The position numbers and the translations under genes were made by a program. Shown piece by piece: positions 1 through 5,515 of a DNA stretch of 5,515 nt. The DNA lies in contig JAUSJJ010000117.1 of the NCBI GenBank assembly GCA_030647705.1, positions 1 to 5,515 of the forward strand. The letters are read 5' to 3'. This DNA is from Dehalococcoidia bacterium. Its GTDB lineage: Bacteria; Chloroflexota; Dehalococcoidia; JAUSJJ01. The notes beneath the pieces are model-generated. The model saw nothing but the letters and a program-made list of their open reading frames with translations. It ran no database searches and was not told the origin of the DNA. The stretch's first letter is position 1, and every line of letters starts with the position of its first letter.

Positions 1-600
1 ATCGACTCCAAGAGAATACGTCTGGGCCTGTGCACCCAGATCGAGGAGGAGCAGATAATGGACTCCGTGGGCGTCCTCTCCGAGGCGCCTATTTACATCG
101 ACGACTCCCCTCTGCTCCAGGTCTCCGAGATGAGGAGCAAAGCGCGGCGCCTGCACAACGACCGCGGCATCGACCTGATCATCATCGATTACCTGCAACT
201 GGTGCACAGCGGACACCGCCAGGACAACCGGGTGCAGGAGATGAGCGAGGTCTCGCAGTCTTTCAAGGCGCTGGCCAGGGAGATCAACGTGCCGGTGTTG
301 GCGGTATCCCAGCTCAGCCGGGCGCCGGAGCAACGGACGCCTCACACCCCCATGCTGTCCGACCTCAGAGACAGCGGCAGCATAGAGCAGGACGCGGACG
401 TGGTGGCCTTTATCTACCGCGATGACCACTACTACTCGCAAGAGGAGTGGGAGCGGGTGAACCCGGACAAGCCTTATCCCAAAGGGATCGCCGATATCAT
501 CTTCGCCAAGCACAGGAACGGCCCGGTCGGCACAGTGCAGCTCAGCTTCTCCGGTAGAACGGCCAAGTTCGGCAATATCCGGCTTGAGCGTGAAGCTTAA
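1..600 (+). CDS. dnaB: Replicative DNA helicase DnaB, C-terminal part (5' truncated by window edge)
   Basis: The C-terminal 199 residues of the hexameric helicase that unwinds DNA ahead of the replication fork and recruits primase. The frame is open from base 1, so the N-terminal domain, linker and Walker A lie outside the window. Numbering from base 1, visible RecA-fold motifs are the Walker B strand DLIIIDYLQL (58-67), the SQLSR segment (103-107), the DLRDSGSIEQDADV stretch (from 121), and KHRNGPVGT (170-178), whose Arg172 corresponds to the arginine finger that completes the neighbouring subunit's ATP site. These motifs in this order identify DnaB from family knowledge. The segment between DDHYY and the arginine finger is slightly long but otherwise ordinary. 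The gene ends with TAA and is followed after 11 bases by a DnaD-like gene and then a helicase-loader-like ATPase, consistent with one primosome operon. Its promoter is not in view. Confidence 0.96.
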   Translation: MDSKRIRLGLCTQIEEEQIMDSVGVLSEAPIYIDDSPLLQVSEMRSKARRLHNDRGIDLIIIDYLQLVHSGHRQDNRVQEMSEVSQSFKALAREINVPVLAVSQLSRAPEQRTPHTPMLSDLRDSGSIEQDADVVAFIYRDDHYYSQEEWERVNPDKPYPKGIADIIFAKHRNGPVGTVQLSFSGRTAKFGNIRLEREA

Positions 601-604
601 GGGG
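599..604 (+). promoter_or_regulatory. Ribosome binding site that decides the DnaD-like start
   Basis: AAGGGG sits seven bases before ATG 612, good Shine-Dalgarno spacing. The alternative in-frame GTG at 606 would lie only one base after it, too close for initiation. The site overlaps the dnaB stop codon, so ribosomes finishing dnaB could reinitiate here. Confidence 0.6.
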
Positions 605-611
605 CGTGACC

Positions 612-1247
612 ATGAAGAAGTTCTCCGGGTTTCCGTCCCGCCAGACATACACGCCGCTGCCCGGCCTGTTCTTCACTGAGGTCTTGCCGGAAATACAGGA
701 CATCTCCGAGCTGAAGACCACTCTTTGGCTGTTCTGGGCCATCCAGCGGAAGAAGGGCTACCCCAGGTTCGTTTCCGCCGGCGAGCTGTCTGCAGAAACG
801 ACGCTGGTCAGGGCGGTGGGGGGACAGGATGAGCTGCGGCAAGGGTTGGCCCTGGCTGTAGACCGTGGCACTGTGCTCCGGCTGGGCGTGCAACAAGATG
901 GCAGGAAGCAGGACCTTTATTTCCTGAACACCGCCGCCGACAGCGAGGCCCTCCTGCGCGTGGAGAGCGGAGAGATATCCCTGGGGGCCCTCCCCCACAA
1001 GGAACCGGCATCGGCAGTGGAGACGCCCAGCATCTTCAGCCTCTACGAGCAGAATATCGGCGTGCTCACCCCCCTCATTGCTGAGCAGCTCAAGGAGGCG
1101 GAGAAGCTCTACCCCGTATCCTGGATCGAGGACGCTTTCAGGGAAGCTGCGGAGCTGAACAAACGGAGCTGGCGGTATATTTCCAGAATCCTGGAGCGCT
1201 GGGCAACGGAAGGTCGCAAACATGGAGAGCCTGGGCGATATTCTTAA
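612..1247 (+). CDS. DnaD-domain replication initiation protein
   Basis: A 211-residue protein resembling the DnaD/DnaB2 primosome family, which binds and remodels origin DNA and helps recruit helicase and loader in Firmicutes. The C-terminal part (about 139-200) carries the signature of the DnaD-like C-terminal domain: an IFSLYEQNIG opening (141-150), a helical middle with WIEDAFREA, and the YISRILERW ending (189-197), matching the family's YxxxIL..W motif. Residues 1 to about 120 (aromatic N-terminus, then two helix-rich stretches and a VLRLG strand) are compatible with the winged-helix domain usual in this family, but I infer this only from layout. Residues about 120-138 look like a flexible linker. 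ATG 612 is chosen over GTG 606 because of ribosome-site spacing. The gene lies between dnaB and a loader-type ATPase and overlaps the latter by 26 bases, suggesting translational coupling. A short phage-type DnaD-like protein is the alternative reading. Confidence 0.83.
   Translation: MKKFSGFPSRQTYTPLPGLFFTEVLPEIQDISELKTTLWLFWAIQRKKGYPRFVSAGELSAETTLVRAVGGQDELRQGLALAVDRGTVLRLGVQQDGRKQDLYFLNTAADSEALLRVESGEISLGALPHKEPASAVETPSIFSLYEQNIGVLTPLIAEQLKEAEKLYPVSWIEDAFREAAELNKRSWRYISRILERWATEGRKHGEPGRYS
1208..1213 (+). promoter_or_regulatory. Ribosome binding site of the AAA+ loader gene
   Basis: GGAAGG lies inside the end of the DnaD-like coding region, eight bases before ATG 1222. The next in-frame ATG at 1252 has no comparable site, so the start at 1222 is preferred and the two genes overlap by 26 bases. 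Confidence 0.6.
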
Positions 1248-2622
1248 GCGCATGCAGATAGGGGCCGGCTCGCCCGGGGCAAGGCGCGAGCCTCCACCCC
1301 CGGCCGAACCTTGTTGCCCGGTATGCCAGGGGATCGGGTTCGTTCATCCCCTGCTGGAGCCGGGCCGCCCCGACTTCTCCAGGGTGGTCCCTTGCCGTTG
1401 CCAGCGTCAGGATGTGGAGAAAGATCGGCTGGGGCGCCTGCAGCGCTACAGCAACCTCGGCCCGTTGGCCCGGCTCACATTCGACAGCCTGTTGCCACAG
1501 GGCAGAAGCGCCGATCCCCAGAACCAGGAGCGGTTCGGACGGGCGCTGTCCTATGCACGAGCGTTTGCTCAGAACCCGGAGGGCTGGCTCATACTGTGCG
1601 GCGCCAGCGGCGCGGGAAAGACCCACCTGGCCGCCGCCATCGCCAACGAGCGCCTGTCTCAAGGGCAGCCGACCTTCTTCGTGGTGGCGCCCGACCTGCT
1701 GGACCATCTGAGAGCCACCTACAGCCCCAACAGCGACATATCCTATGACATGCTCTTGGAGCAGGTGAGGAACGCCCCTTTGCTCATCCTGGACGACCTG
1801 GGCACGCAGAGCAGCACCCCCTGGGCCCAGGAGAAGCTGTTCCAGATCATCAATCACCGTTACAACTCCCGCCTGCCCACCGTGATCACTACCAACACGC
1901 TCATGGAGGACATGGACGAGCGGCTGCGCACGCGTCTCACCGACCCTTCGCTCTCCAAAGTGTGCGTCCTCGAGGAAAGGGGCCTGCTGGTGGTCAAGCA
2001 GGTAGCCAGCCATGGCCTGGAGACGCTCAAGGATAATAGCTTCGACAACTTCGACTTCAAGCGGCGCGACCTGCCGGTGGAGCAGAGGCGCAGCCTGGCC
2101 GAGGCATACCGCATCTGCACCGAGTTCGCCAAGTCGCCTGAAGGCTGGCTGGTGCTCTCCGGCGCCAGCGGCTGCGGCAAGACCCACCTGGCGGCGGCCA
2201 TGGGCAACCAGCGCCTGTCCCAGGGCTACCCGGTCTTCTTCCGTGTAGTGCCCGACCTGCTCGACCATTTCCGCGCAGCATACGGGCCTGAGAGCAAGGT
2301 CACTTACGATGCCCTGTTCGACCACGTGAGGAACGTCTCGCTGCTCATCCTGGACGATCTGGGAGCGGAAAGCAGCACCTCCTGGGCGCACGAGAAGCTG
2401 TTCCAGATAATGAACCATCGCTACAACACCAAATTGGCCACCATCATCACCTCCAGATACACGCCGGAGAAGATGGGCGGGGCCATCGGGTCACGGATGC
2501 GCGACCTCAAGTTGAGCACCGTGGTCGAAATCAAGGCCCCGGCCTACTACGGCGACACCGAGGCCACAGAGTCCCCGGCCAACGCACCCCGCAGGAGAAG
2601 GCCCGGCATCCAGCCTGGTTGA
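1222..2622 (+). CDS. Zinc-finger AAA+ helicase-loader-like ATPase with two tandem AAA+ modules (DnaC/DnaI/IstB-like)
   Basis: A 466-residue ATPase probably loading DnaB onto DNA, judged from family and operon context. Residues 1-30 are a linker rich in Pro. A zinc-finger-like element follows: C32-x2-C35 with C58-x-C60, the arrangement common in DnaC/DnaI-like loaders. AAA+ module 1 (about 87-250) has Walker A GASGAGKTH (127-135, Lys133), Walker B LLILDDLG (187-194), sensor-1 Asn225 and a candidate arginine finger Arg238. Module 2 (about 274-437) has Walker A GASGCGKTH (314-322, Lys320), Walker B LLILDDLG (374-381) and Arg425, but Arg412 at the sensor-1 position. Every motif pair is offset by exactly 187 residues with no gap. 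Module 2 lacks its own zinc finger. The C-terminal tail (about 438-466) is Pro- and Arg-rich and looks disordered. Usual loaders have one AAA+ module in about 240-330 residues, so this is an internal duplication. An IstB-type transposition helper is less likely, as no transposase adjoins it. Confidence 0.88.
   Translation: MESLGDILKRMQIGAGSPGARREPPPPAEPCCPVCQGIGFVHPLLEPGRPDFSRVVPCRCQRQDVEKDRLGRLQRYSNLGPLARLTFDSLLPQGRSADPQNQERFGRALSYARAFAQNPEGWLILCGASGAGKTHLAAAIANERLSQGQPTFFVVAPDLLDHLRATYSPNSDISYDMLLEQVRNAPLLILDDLGTQSSTPWAQEKLFQIINHRYNSRLPTVITTNTLMEDMDERLRTRLTDPSLSKVCVLEERGLLVVKQVASHGLETLKDNSFDNFDFKRRDLPVEQRRSLAEAYRICTEFAKSPEGWLVLSGASGCGKTHLAAAMGNQRLSQGYPVFFRVVPDLLDHFRAAYGPESKVTYDALFDHVRNVSLLILDDLGAESSTSWAHEKLFQIMNHRYNTKLATIITSRYTPEKMGGAIGSRMRDLKLSTVVEIKAPAYYGDTEATESPANAPRRRRPGIQPG
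1480..1971 (+). repeat. Internal duplication, copy 1 (AAA+ module 1)
   Basis: Codes for residues 87-250 of the loader. It aligns without a gap to 2041-2532 at a period of 561 bases. By my manual count, about 67 of the 99 residues from Walker A to sensor 1 match copy 2, while the roughly 40 residues before Walker A are much less alike. This copy keeps the canonical sensor-1 Asn. Confidence 0.85.
2041..2532 (+). repeat. Internal duplication, copy 2 (AAA+ module 2)
   Basis: Codes for residues 274-437. Synonymous differences from copy 1 are numerous (for example in the Walker A and PDLLDH codons), so this is an old, selected duplication rather than a recent copy or an assembly artefact. Both nucleotide-binding motifs are intact; the sensor-1 Asn is replaced by Arg. 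Confidence 0.85.
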
Positions 2623-2647
2623 CAGGACACTCCTGCCCGGCCATAAT
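2619..2647 (+). promoter_or_regulatory. Predicted housekeeping-sigma promoter for the luxE-luxC-like unit
   Basis: A perfect -35 hexamer TTGACA (2619-2624) and a near-perfect -10 CATAAT (2642-2647) are separated by exactly 17 bases, the optimum for sigma-70/SigA-type promoters. The -35 contains the TGA stop of the loader gene (2620-2622), so the new transcription unit starts the moment the replication operon ends. Transcription would begin around 2653-2655, leaving a leader of roughly 120 bases before the LuxE-like start at 2777. No terminator with a T-run is visible between the two units, so some read-through from the replication operon is possible. Confidence 0.72.
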
Positions 2648-2680
2648 GTGTCCATCGGGGCTAGATCAGACCTTTGTACC

Positions 2681-2685
2681 GGAGG
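2681..2685 (+). promoter_or_regulatory. Strong Shine-Dalgarno of the leader reading frame
   Basis: GGAGG five bases before ATG 2691, the best ribosome binding site in the window. It serves a 29-codon frame, not the LuxE-like gene itself: the next LuxE-frame start is 92 bases further on. Confidence 0.6.
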
Positions 2686-2690
2686 TCGAG

Positions 2691-2780
2691 ATGGCCATTG
2701 TCACACCTGTTTCCGCCAGGTCCCGCCTTCCAGCGATCTCTTCGATGGTCCACGCCGATGGCCTCGGGGCCGCGCCATGA
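2691..2780 (+). CDS. Small leader ORF, 29 codons, overlapping the LuxE-like start (ATGA)
   Basis: A short reading frame beginning at ATG behind a strong Shine-Dalgarno and ending with TGA at 2778-2780. The stop overlaps the preferred LuxE-like start as ATGA, the classic geometry for termination-reinitiation coupling. The predicted peptide begins MAIVTPVSARSRLP and ends DGLGAAP. It shows no membrane segment, no cysteines, and no run of one amino acid that would point to amino-acid attenuation. I do not recognise it. It lies wholly inside the leader predicted from the promoter at 2619-2647. It may simply deliver ribosomes to the LuxE-like start, which has only a weak site of its own. The alternative is chance: a 29-codon frame is not rare, and the case rests on the site, spacing and exact overlap. 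Confidence 0.45.
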   Translation: MAIVTPVSARSRLPAISSMVHADGLGAAP

Positions 2781-4192
2781 CACGCGATCCGTCGTCGCGC
2801 CTTCGTCAATCCCACAACGAGTTGATCAAGCTCTCTCAGTCGTGGGCTTCCGGAAGGCGGTTCGATCCAATTCGGGCCGGGCGTCTCCGGGAAGAAGCCA
2901 TCCTGCTCAACCACGCTCACTGCGTTCAGGCCATCCCCGTCTATCGGCGGCTGGCCCAGGAGACGGGCCGCGGCGAACCCCGCTCCATCCAGGACATCGA
3001 GCGCTATTTCATGTCCTCCGACGATATCTTCAAGAGCTACGACCCCCGGTGGCTGGACGAAGGGCGCTTTGACCAGATGAACCTCTGGCTCACTCAGGTG
3101 TTTCACCGCCCTGTCCAGGTGAACGTCCAGGGAATTGAGTCCATCGACGATTGGATTGAACGCCTTGGCGTTGCCGGTATCCATACTGTCTACAGCTCCG
3201 GCACCTCCGGCGCGTTCTCCTTCGTCCCCCGCGAACAGGCGGAGTGGAGCCTGGCCCGGACTGCCAACATCTGCTATCTGACCGCCTTGTTGTCGCACCA
3301 GAAAGTGCGCAACAGCCTGGCTGACAGCCTGAGGAGCCGGGCCGGCGCCCTGCTGTCGCCCGATGCATTCGCCGGCCTGGTCGACAAGGTCGGACTTCGA
3401 GAGTTCGACTGCGTATTCCTTGGCTTCAACGGCGGCAGGATGGGCAATCAGGCGCTGATCCAGGAGTTGGGCCCGATCTTCGGGCGCCGTTTATGCCTGT
3501 ATGAAGCCGGCCTGTCCGCCTCTGCGTTGCACCGCCTCAGGCGGGGCGTCTGCTCCGAGCAAGACAGGGAACTGGTCGAGCGATTTCAAGCTGAGACGGT
3601 CGGGAAGCGGGAGCAGAACTTCGAGCGAATCGTGAGCCAGATGAAGGCCTCCGCAACCGAAGGCAGGAAGGTGTTCCTGTTCGGAGCGCCCTACCAGTTC
3701 AGCGAGATGTGTCGGTTCATGTCGGACAGAAGAGAGCGTGTGCCTCTAAACGCGGCCAGCCTTATCCTGTTTGGCGGCGGCTGGAAGTCATTCGCCGGCG
3801 AGGAAATCGAGCGGGAAGCCCTGGTCGCCTCGCTGGCGGACAGCTTCGGCCTGCCTCAGGAAAGGATCCTTGAGGGCTACTCCATGACCGAAATGAGCGC
3901 GCTCATACTGCGTTGCGACTCCGGCCGTTTCCACATCCCGCCGCTCATGGAGCCGGCTTTGTTCGACGAAGAACTCAGACCGATTGAAGGCGGGGAAACG
4001 AGCGGCGTTTTCGGCTTTCTGGACCCGTTTGCCGTCTCCCGTCCGGGCTTCGTTATCAGCGGCGACCAGGTCACCATGATAGATGGGGAATGCGCGTGCG
4101 GGCTGTCGGGGCCGGCGCTCACCCGGATCGGACGGGCGCGAGGCCGGGAGGTGAAGGGTTGCGGAGGGATCATGGGATCGATCAGGGCGTGA
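2777..4192 (+). CDS. LuxE-family acyl-protein synthetase (adenylate-forming)
   Basis: A 471-residue member of the LuxE/PaaK-like adenylate-forming group. In luminous bacteria LuxE activates a fatty acid with ATP, takes the acyl group on a cysteine and hands it to LuxC. Visible motifs are the Ser/Gly/Thr-rich nucleotide loop YSSGTSG (139-145), the LuxE-typical GGGWK (333-337), EGYSMTEM (366-373, the adenylate-forming A5-type motif), SGDQV with Asp430, and a CxC element followed by an IGR stretch. Cys462, nine residues from the end, is in the right region for the acyl-accepting cysteine of LuxE (inference). At 471 residues it is about 100 longer than Vibrio LuxE, mostly through a longer N-terminal helical part. 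The frame extends upstream to GTG 2648, but that codon directly follows the predicted -10 and the extra 43 residues look non-coding, so ATG 2777 is chosen. A LuxC-like reductase follows after 34 bases. Confidence 0.85.
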   Translation: MTRDPSSRLRQSHNELIKLSQSWASGRRFDPIRAGRLREEAILLNHAHCVQAIPVYRRLAQETGRGEPRSIQDIERYFMSSDDIFKSYDPRWLDEGRFDQMNLWLTQVFHRPVQVNVQGIESIDDWIERLGVAGIHTVYSSGTSGAFSFVPREQAEWSLARTANICYLTALLSHQKVRNSLADSLRSRAGALLSPDAFAGLVDKVGLREFDCVFLGFNGGRMGNQALIQELGPIFGRRLCLYEAGLSASALHRLRRGVCSEQDRELVERFQAETVGKREQNFERIVSQMKASATEGRKVFLFGAPYQFSEMCRFMSDRRERVPLNAASLILFGGGWKSFAGEEIEREALVASLADSFGLPQERILEGYSMTEMSALILRCDSGRFHIPPLMEPALFDEELRPIEGGETSGVFGFLDPFAVSRPGFVISGDQVTMIDGECACGLSGPALTRIGRARGREVKGCGGIMGSIRA

Positions 4193-4217
4193 GGCCTTGC
4201 CCCGATCCCGTCCGAAT

Positions 4218-4222
4218 GAGGA
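4218..4222 (+). promoter_or_regulatory. Ribosome binding site of the LuxC-like gene
   Basis: GAGGA four bases before ATG 4227, in the 34-base gap after the LuxE-like stop. No promoter-like pair is evident in this gap, so the two genes are probably cotranscribed. Confidence 0.55.
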
Positions 4223-4226
4223 TTGC

Positions 4227-5515
4227 ATGGAACAAACCTGTGAACAGCTTGGCCTGCTGAAGAACGAAGGCGGCGTGGTCCGCGTCCCGTTCCTGATTAA
4301 GGGCAGGCTGGTCGTCCCTCCGGAGATTCCTCGCGATCGGATCGAAGCAGCCTTCAGCTATGTCGCCAAAGACGTTCTCTACTGCAGCCTGCCTGACGCC
4401 CAGCTCATTCGAGAGCCGGTCATAGACCGGGGGTCGATGAGATACACCGGTGAGTACGTCTACCAGGTGCTGCCTCAGGTCAGACCCGTCGGCCTGATCG
4501 AGACCGATATCGATGGGCTGGCCCACGGGCTGTACGCGCTCCCGGTGGAAGACATACTCGACTACCTGGGGCTTCTCTCTGCCGCGCTGGCCGATAATCA
4601 GCGCCTGGTGAGCCGTGTGCGCGAGATCTGCAGGCTCACCTCGGAGCTGCCTGACGCGCTTCTCGATGGCTGGTTCGACACCTTTCCCGTCGTGTTCAAC
4701 CGGGAAGCTGCCCGCGCCATGATAGACAACGAGCTTTCGCTGTGGGGAATTCAAGGCAGCCGCCTGCTGAATGGCTGGGTCGAGGCGCCGTCCATGCCTG
4801 TGCCCGGTGTGGTCTCCTCGCTGGCTGGCGGCATCCGCCGCGACGGCACTCCTCCGGAACGCGCTGCCACGCTCATCCGCGCCATGCCCACCCGTCAGCT
4901 CCACATCGCCGCGGGTAATGCCCCGGAGATCCCCGTCATCTGCGCCCTACGGGCCATTCTGACCAAGTCGGCGGCGGTGGTCAAGTGCCCACATGGGACG
5001 ACCCTGGGCGGCGCATTGCTCTCCCTGGCAGCCGCCGTCGCGGCGCCCGACCATCCCATCACCAGGAGCCTGTCGCTCGTCTACTGGCAGGGAGGCGACG
5101 AGACCATCGAGAGCGCCTTGTTTCTGCCCAATGCCTTCGACCGCATCATAGTCTGGGGCTCCTCGGAAACGGTGGCCTCGGTGCAATCGAGAACGCCATT
5201 CACCCGCGTCATCAGCTTCAACCCCCGCTACAGCGTGAGCCTCATCGGCAGGGAGTCTTTTGGCGACGATCTCGAAGACGTGGCGGCCAGGGCCTGCATG
5301 GACTCTCTGATACACAACCAGAAGGCCTGCACCTCATCCCTGGTACACTACGTCGAAGGGTCGGAGGAACAAGCCAATCTGTATGGGGAGACGGTGCAAC
5401 GCGCCCTCGCCAAGTGGGACGTCCTGATGCCGCAATTCGTGGCGCCCGCCGCCAGGGGGCAGATCAAACGCATGAAGCGGGGCAAGTACGCCGGCGCCAG
5501 GTGGTACCTGAACGG
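4227..5515 (+). CDS. LuxC-family acyl-CoA / acyl-protein reductase (3' truncated by window edge)
   Basis: The first 429 codons of a reductase of the LuxC family, running off the right edge; LuxC proteins are about 480 residues, so roughly 50 are probably missing. The family has an aldehyde-dehydrogenase-like fold. It takes an acyl group on a catalytic cysteine and reduces it with NADPH to a fatty aldehyde. The family motif HIAAGNAPEIP (226-236) is present, followed by a LTKSAAVVKCP segment typical of the nucleotide-binding half. The catalytic region HNQKACTSS (363-371) puts the nucleophile at Cys368, with the NQ.AC context seen in LuxC relatives. The residues before 200 are helix-rich and less conserved. 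ATG 4227 has a GAGGA site, and no better in-frame start is visible. The LuxE-like gene just upstream supplies the natural partner. No luxA, luxB or luxD is seen here, so a role in light is not implied; aldehyde supply for lipids or a secondary metabolite is possible. Confidence 0.88.
   Translation, partial: MEQTCEQLGLLKNEGGVVRVPFLIKGRLVVPPEIPRDRIEAAFSYVAKDVLYCSLPDAQLIREPVIDRGSMRYTGEYVYQVLPQVRPVGLIETDIDGLAHGLYALPVEDILDYLGLLSAALADNQRLVSRVREICRLTSELPDALLDGWFDTFPVVFNREAARAMIDNELSLWGIQGSRLLNGWVEAPSMPVPGVVSSLAGGIRRDGTPPERAATLIRAMPTRQLHIAAGNAPEIPVICALRAILTKSAAVVKCPHGTTLGGALLSLAAAVAAPDHPITRSLSLVYWQGGDETIESALFLPNAFDRIIVWGSSETVASVQSRTPFTRVISFNPRYSVSLIGRESFGDDLEDVAARACMDSLIHNQKACTSSLVHYVEGSEEQANLYGETVQRALAKWDVLMPQFVAPAARGQIKRMKRGKYAGARWYLN

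Noticed and set aside
606..611. GTG start for the DnaD-like protein
   Set aside because: Only one base from the AAGGGG site; ATG 612 has proper seven-base spacing.
1138..2418. Long open frame of 426 codons on the - strand, itself showing an internal repeat
   Set aside because: It lies fully antisense to the loader gene, whose motifs are unmistakable; its repeat is only the mirror of the AAA+ duplication, and its composition is that of a GC-rich shadow frame.
1222..2622. IstB-type transposition helper ATPase as the identity of the AAA+ protein
   Set aside because: No IstA-like transposase or terminal inverted repeats nearby; the zinc finger and the dnaB/DnaD-like neighbours favour a helicase loader.
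2705..2721. ACCTG/CAGGT hairpin in the leader as a terminator or attenuator
   Set aside because: Five base pairs with a seven-base loop and no following T-run; too weak to call.
2648..2776. 43-residue N-terminal extension of the LuxE-like protein from GTG 2648
   Set aside because: The GTG directly follows the predicted -10 box, so transcripts from this promoter would not contain it; there is no ribosome site, and the extension looks non-coding.
2666..3298. 210-codon open frame on the - strand across the leader and LuxE-like N-terminus
   Set aside because: Shadow of the LuxE-like gene with no family features; it would also run through the predicted promoter leader.
4182..4904. 240-codon open frame on the - strand
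   Set aside because: Antisense to the LuxC-like gene with no recognisable motif; explained by GC-rich codon use.

Overview
The window is a dense, GC-rich (about 60% by eye) bacterial segment with every protein gene on the + strand. It falls into two functional blocks. There is no rRNA, tRNA, CRISPR array or insertion sequence, and no gene-free stretch above 300 bases.

Block 1 (bases 1-2622) is a replication-initiation operon. It starts inside the 3' end of a replicative helicase gene (dnaB), open at the left edge. Eleven bases later comes a DnaD-domain protein. A zinc-finger AAA+ ATPase of the DnaC/DnaI helicase-loader type follows, overlapping the DnaD-like gene by 26 bases. Helicase, DnaD-like remodeller and loader together form a primosome module of the kind known from Firmicutes. 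The loader is unusual: it carries two complete AAA+ modules in tandem, offset by exactly 187 residues with no gap over about 160 residues. The second copy has lost the sensor-1 asparagine.

Block 2 (about 2619-5515) looks like an independent transcription unit. A consensus-like promoter (TTGACA, 17-base spacer, CATAAT) begins inside the loader's stop codon. Downstream is a short leader with a strong Shine-Dalgarno and a 29-codon reading frame, whose stop overlaps the start of the next gene as ATGA. That gene encodes a LuxE-family acyl-protein synthetase (adenylate-forming). After 34 bases comes a LuxC-family acyl-CoA reductase, cut off by the right edge. Together they would activate a fatty acid, pass the acyl group between cysteines and reduce it to a fatty aldehyde. 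No luciferase gene is visible, so light production is not implied; aldehyde or alcohol supply for lipids or a natural product is a more cautious reading.

The organism cannot be fixed from this window. A Firmicute-like primosome set in high-GC DNA, with a non-luminous LuxE/LuxC pair, would fit Chloroflexota (Dehalococcoidia-like), but this is a tentative inference without any database comparison.
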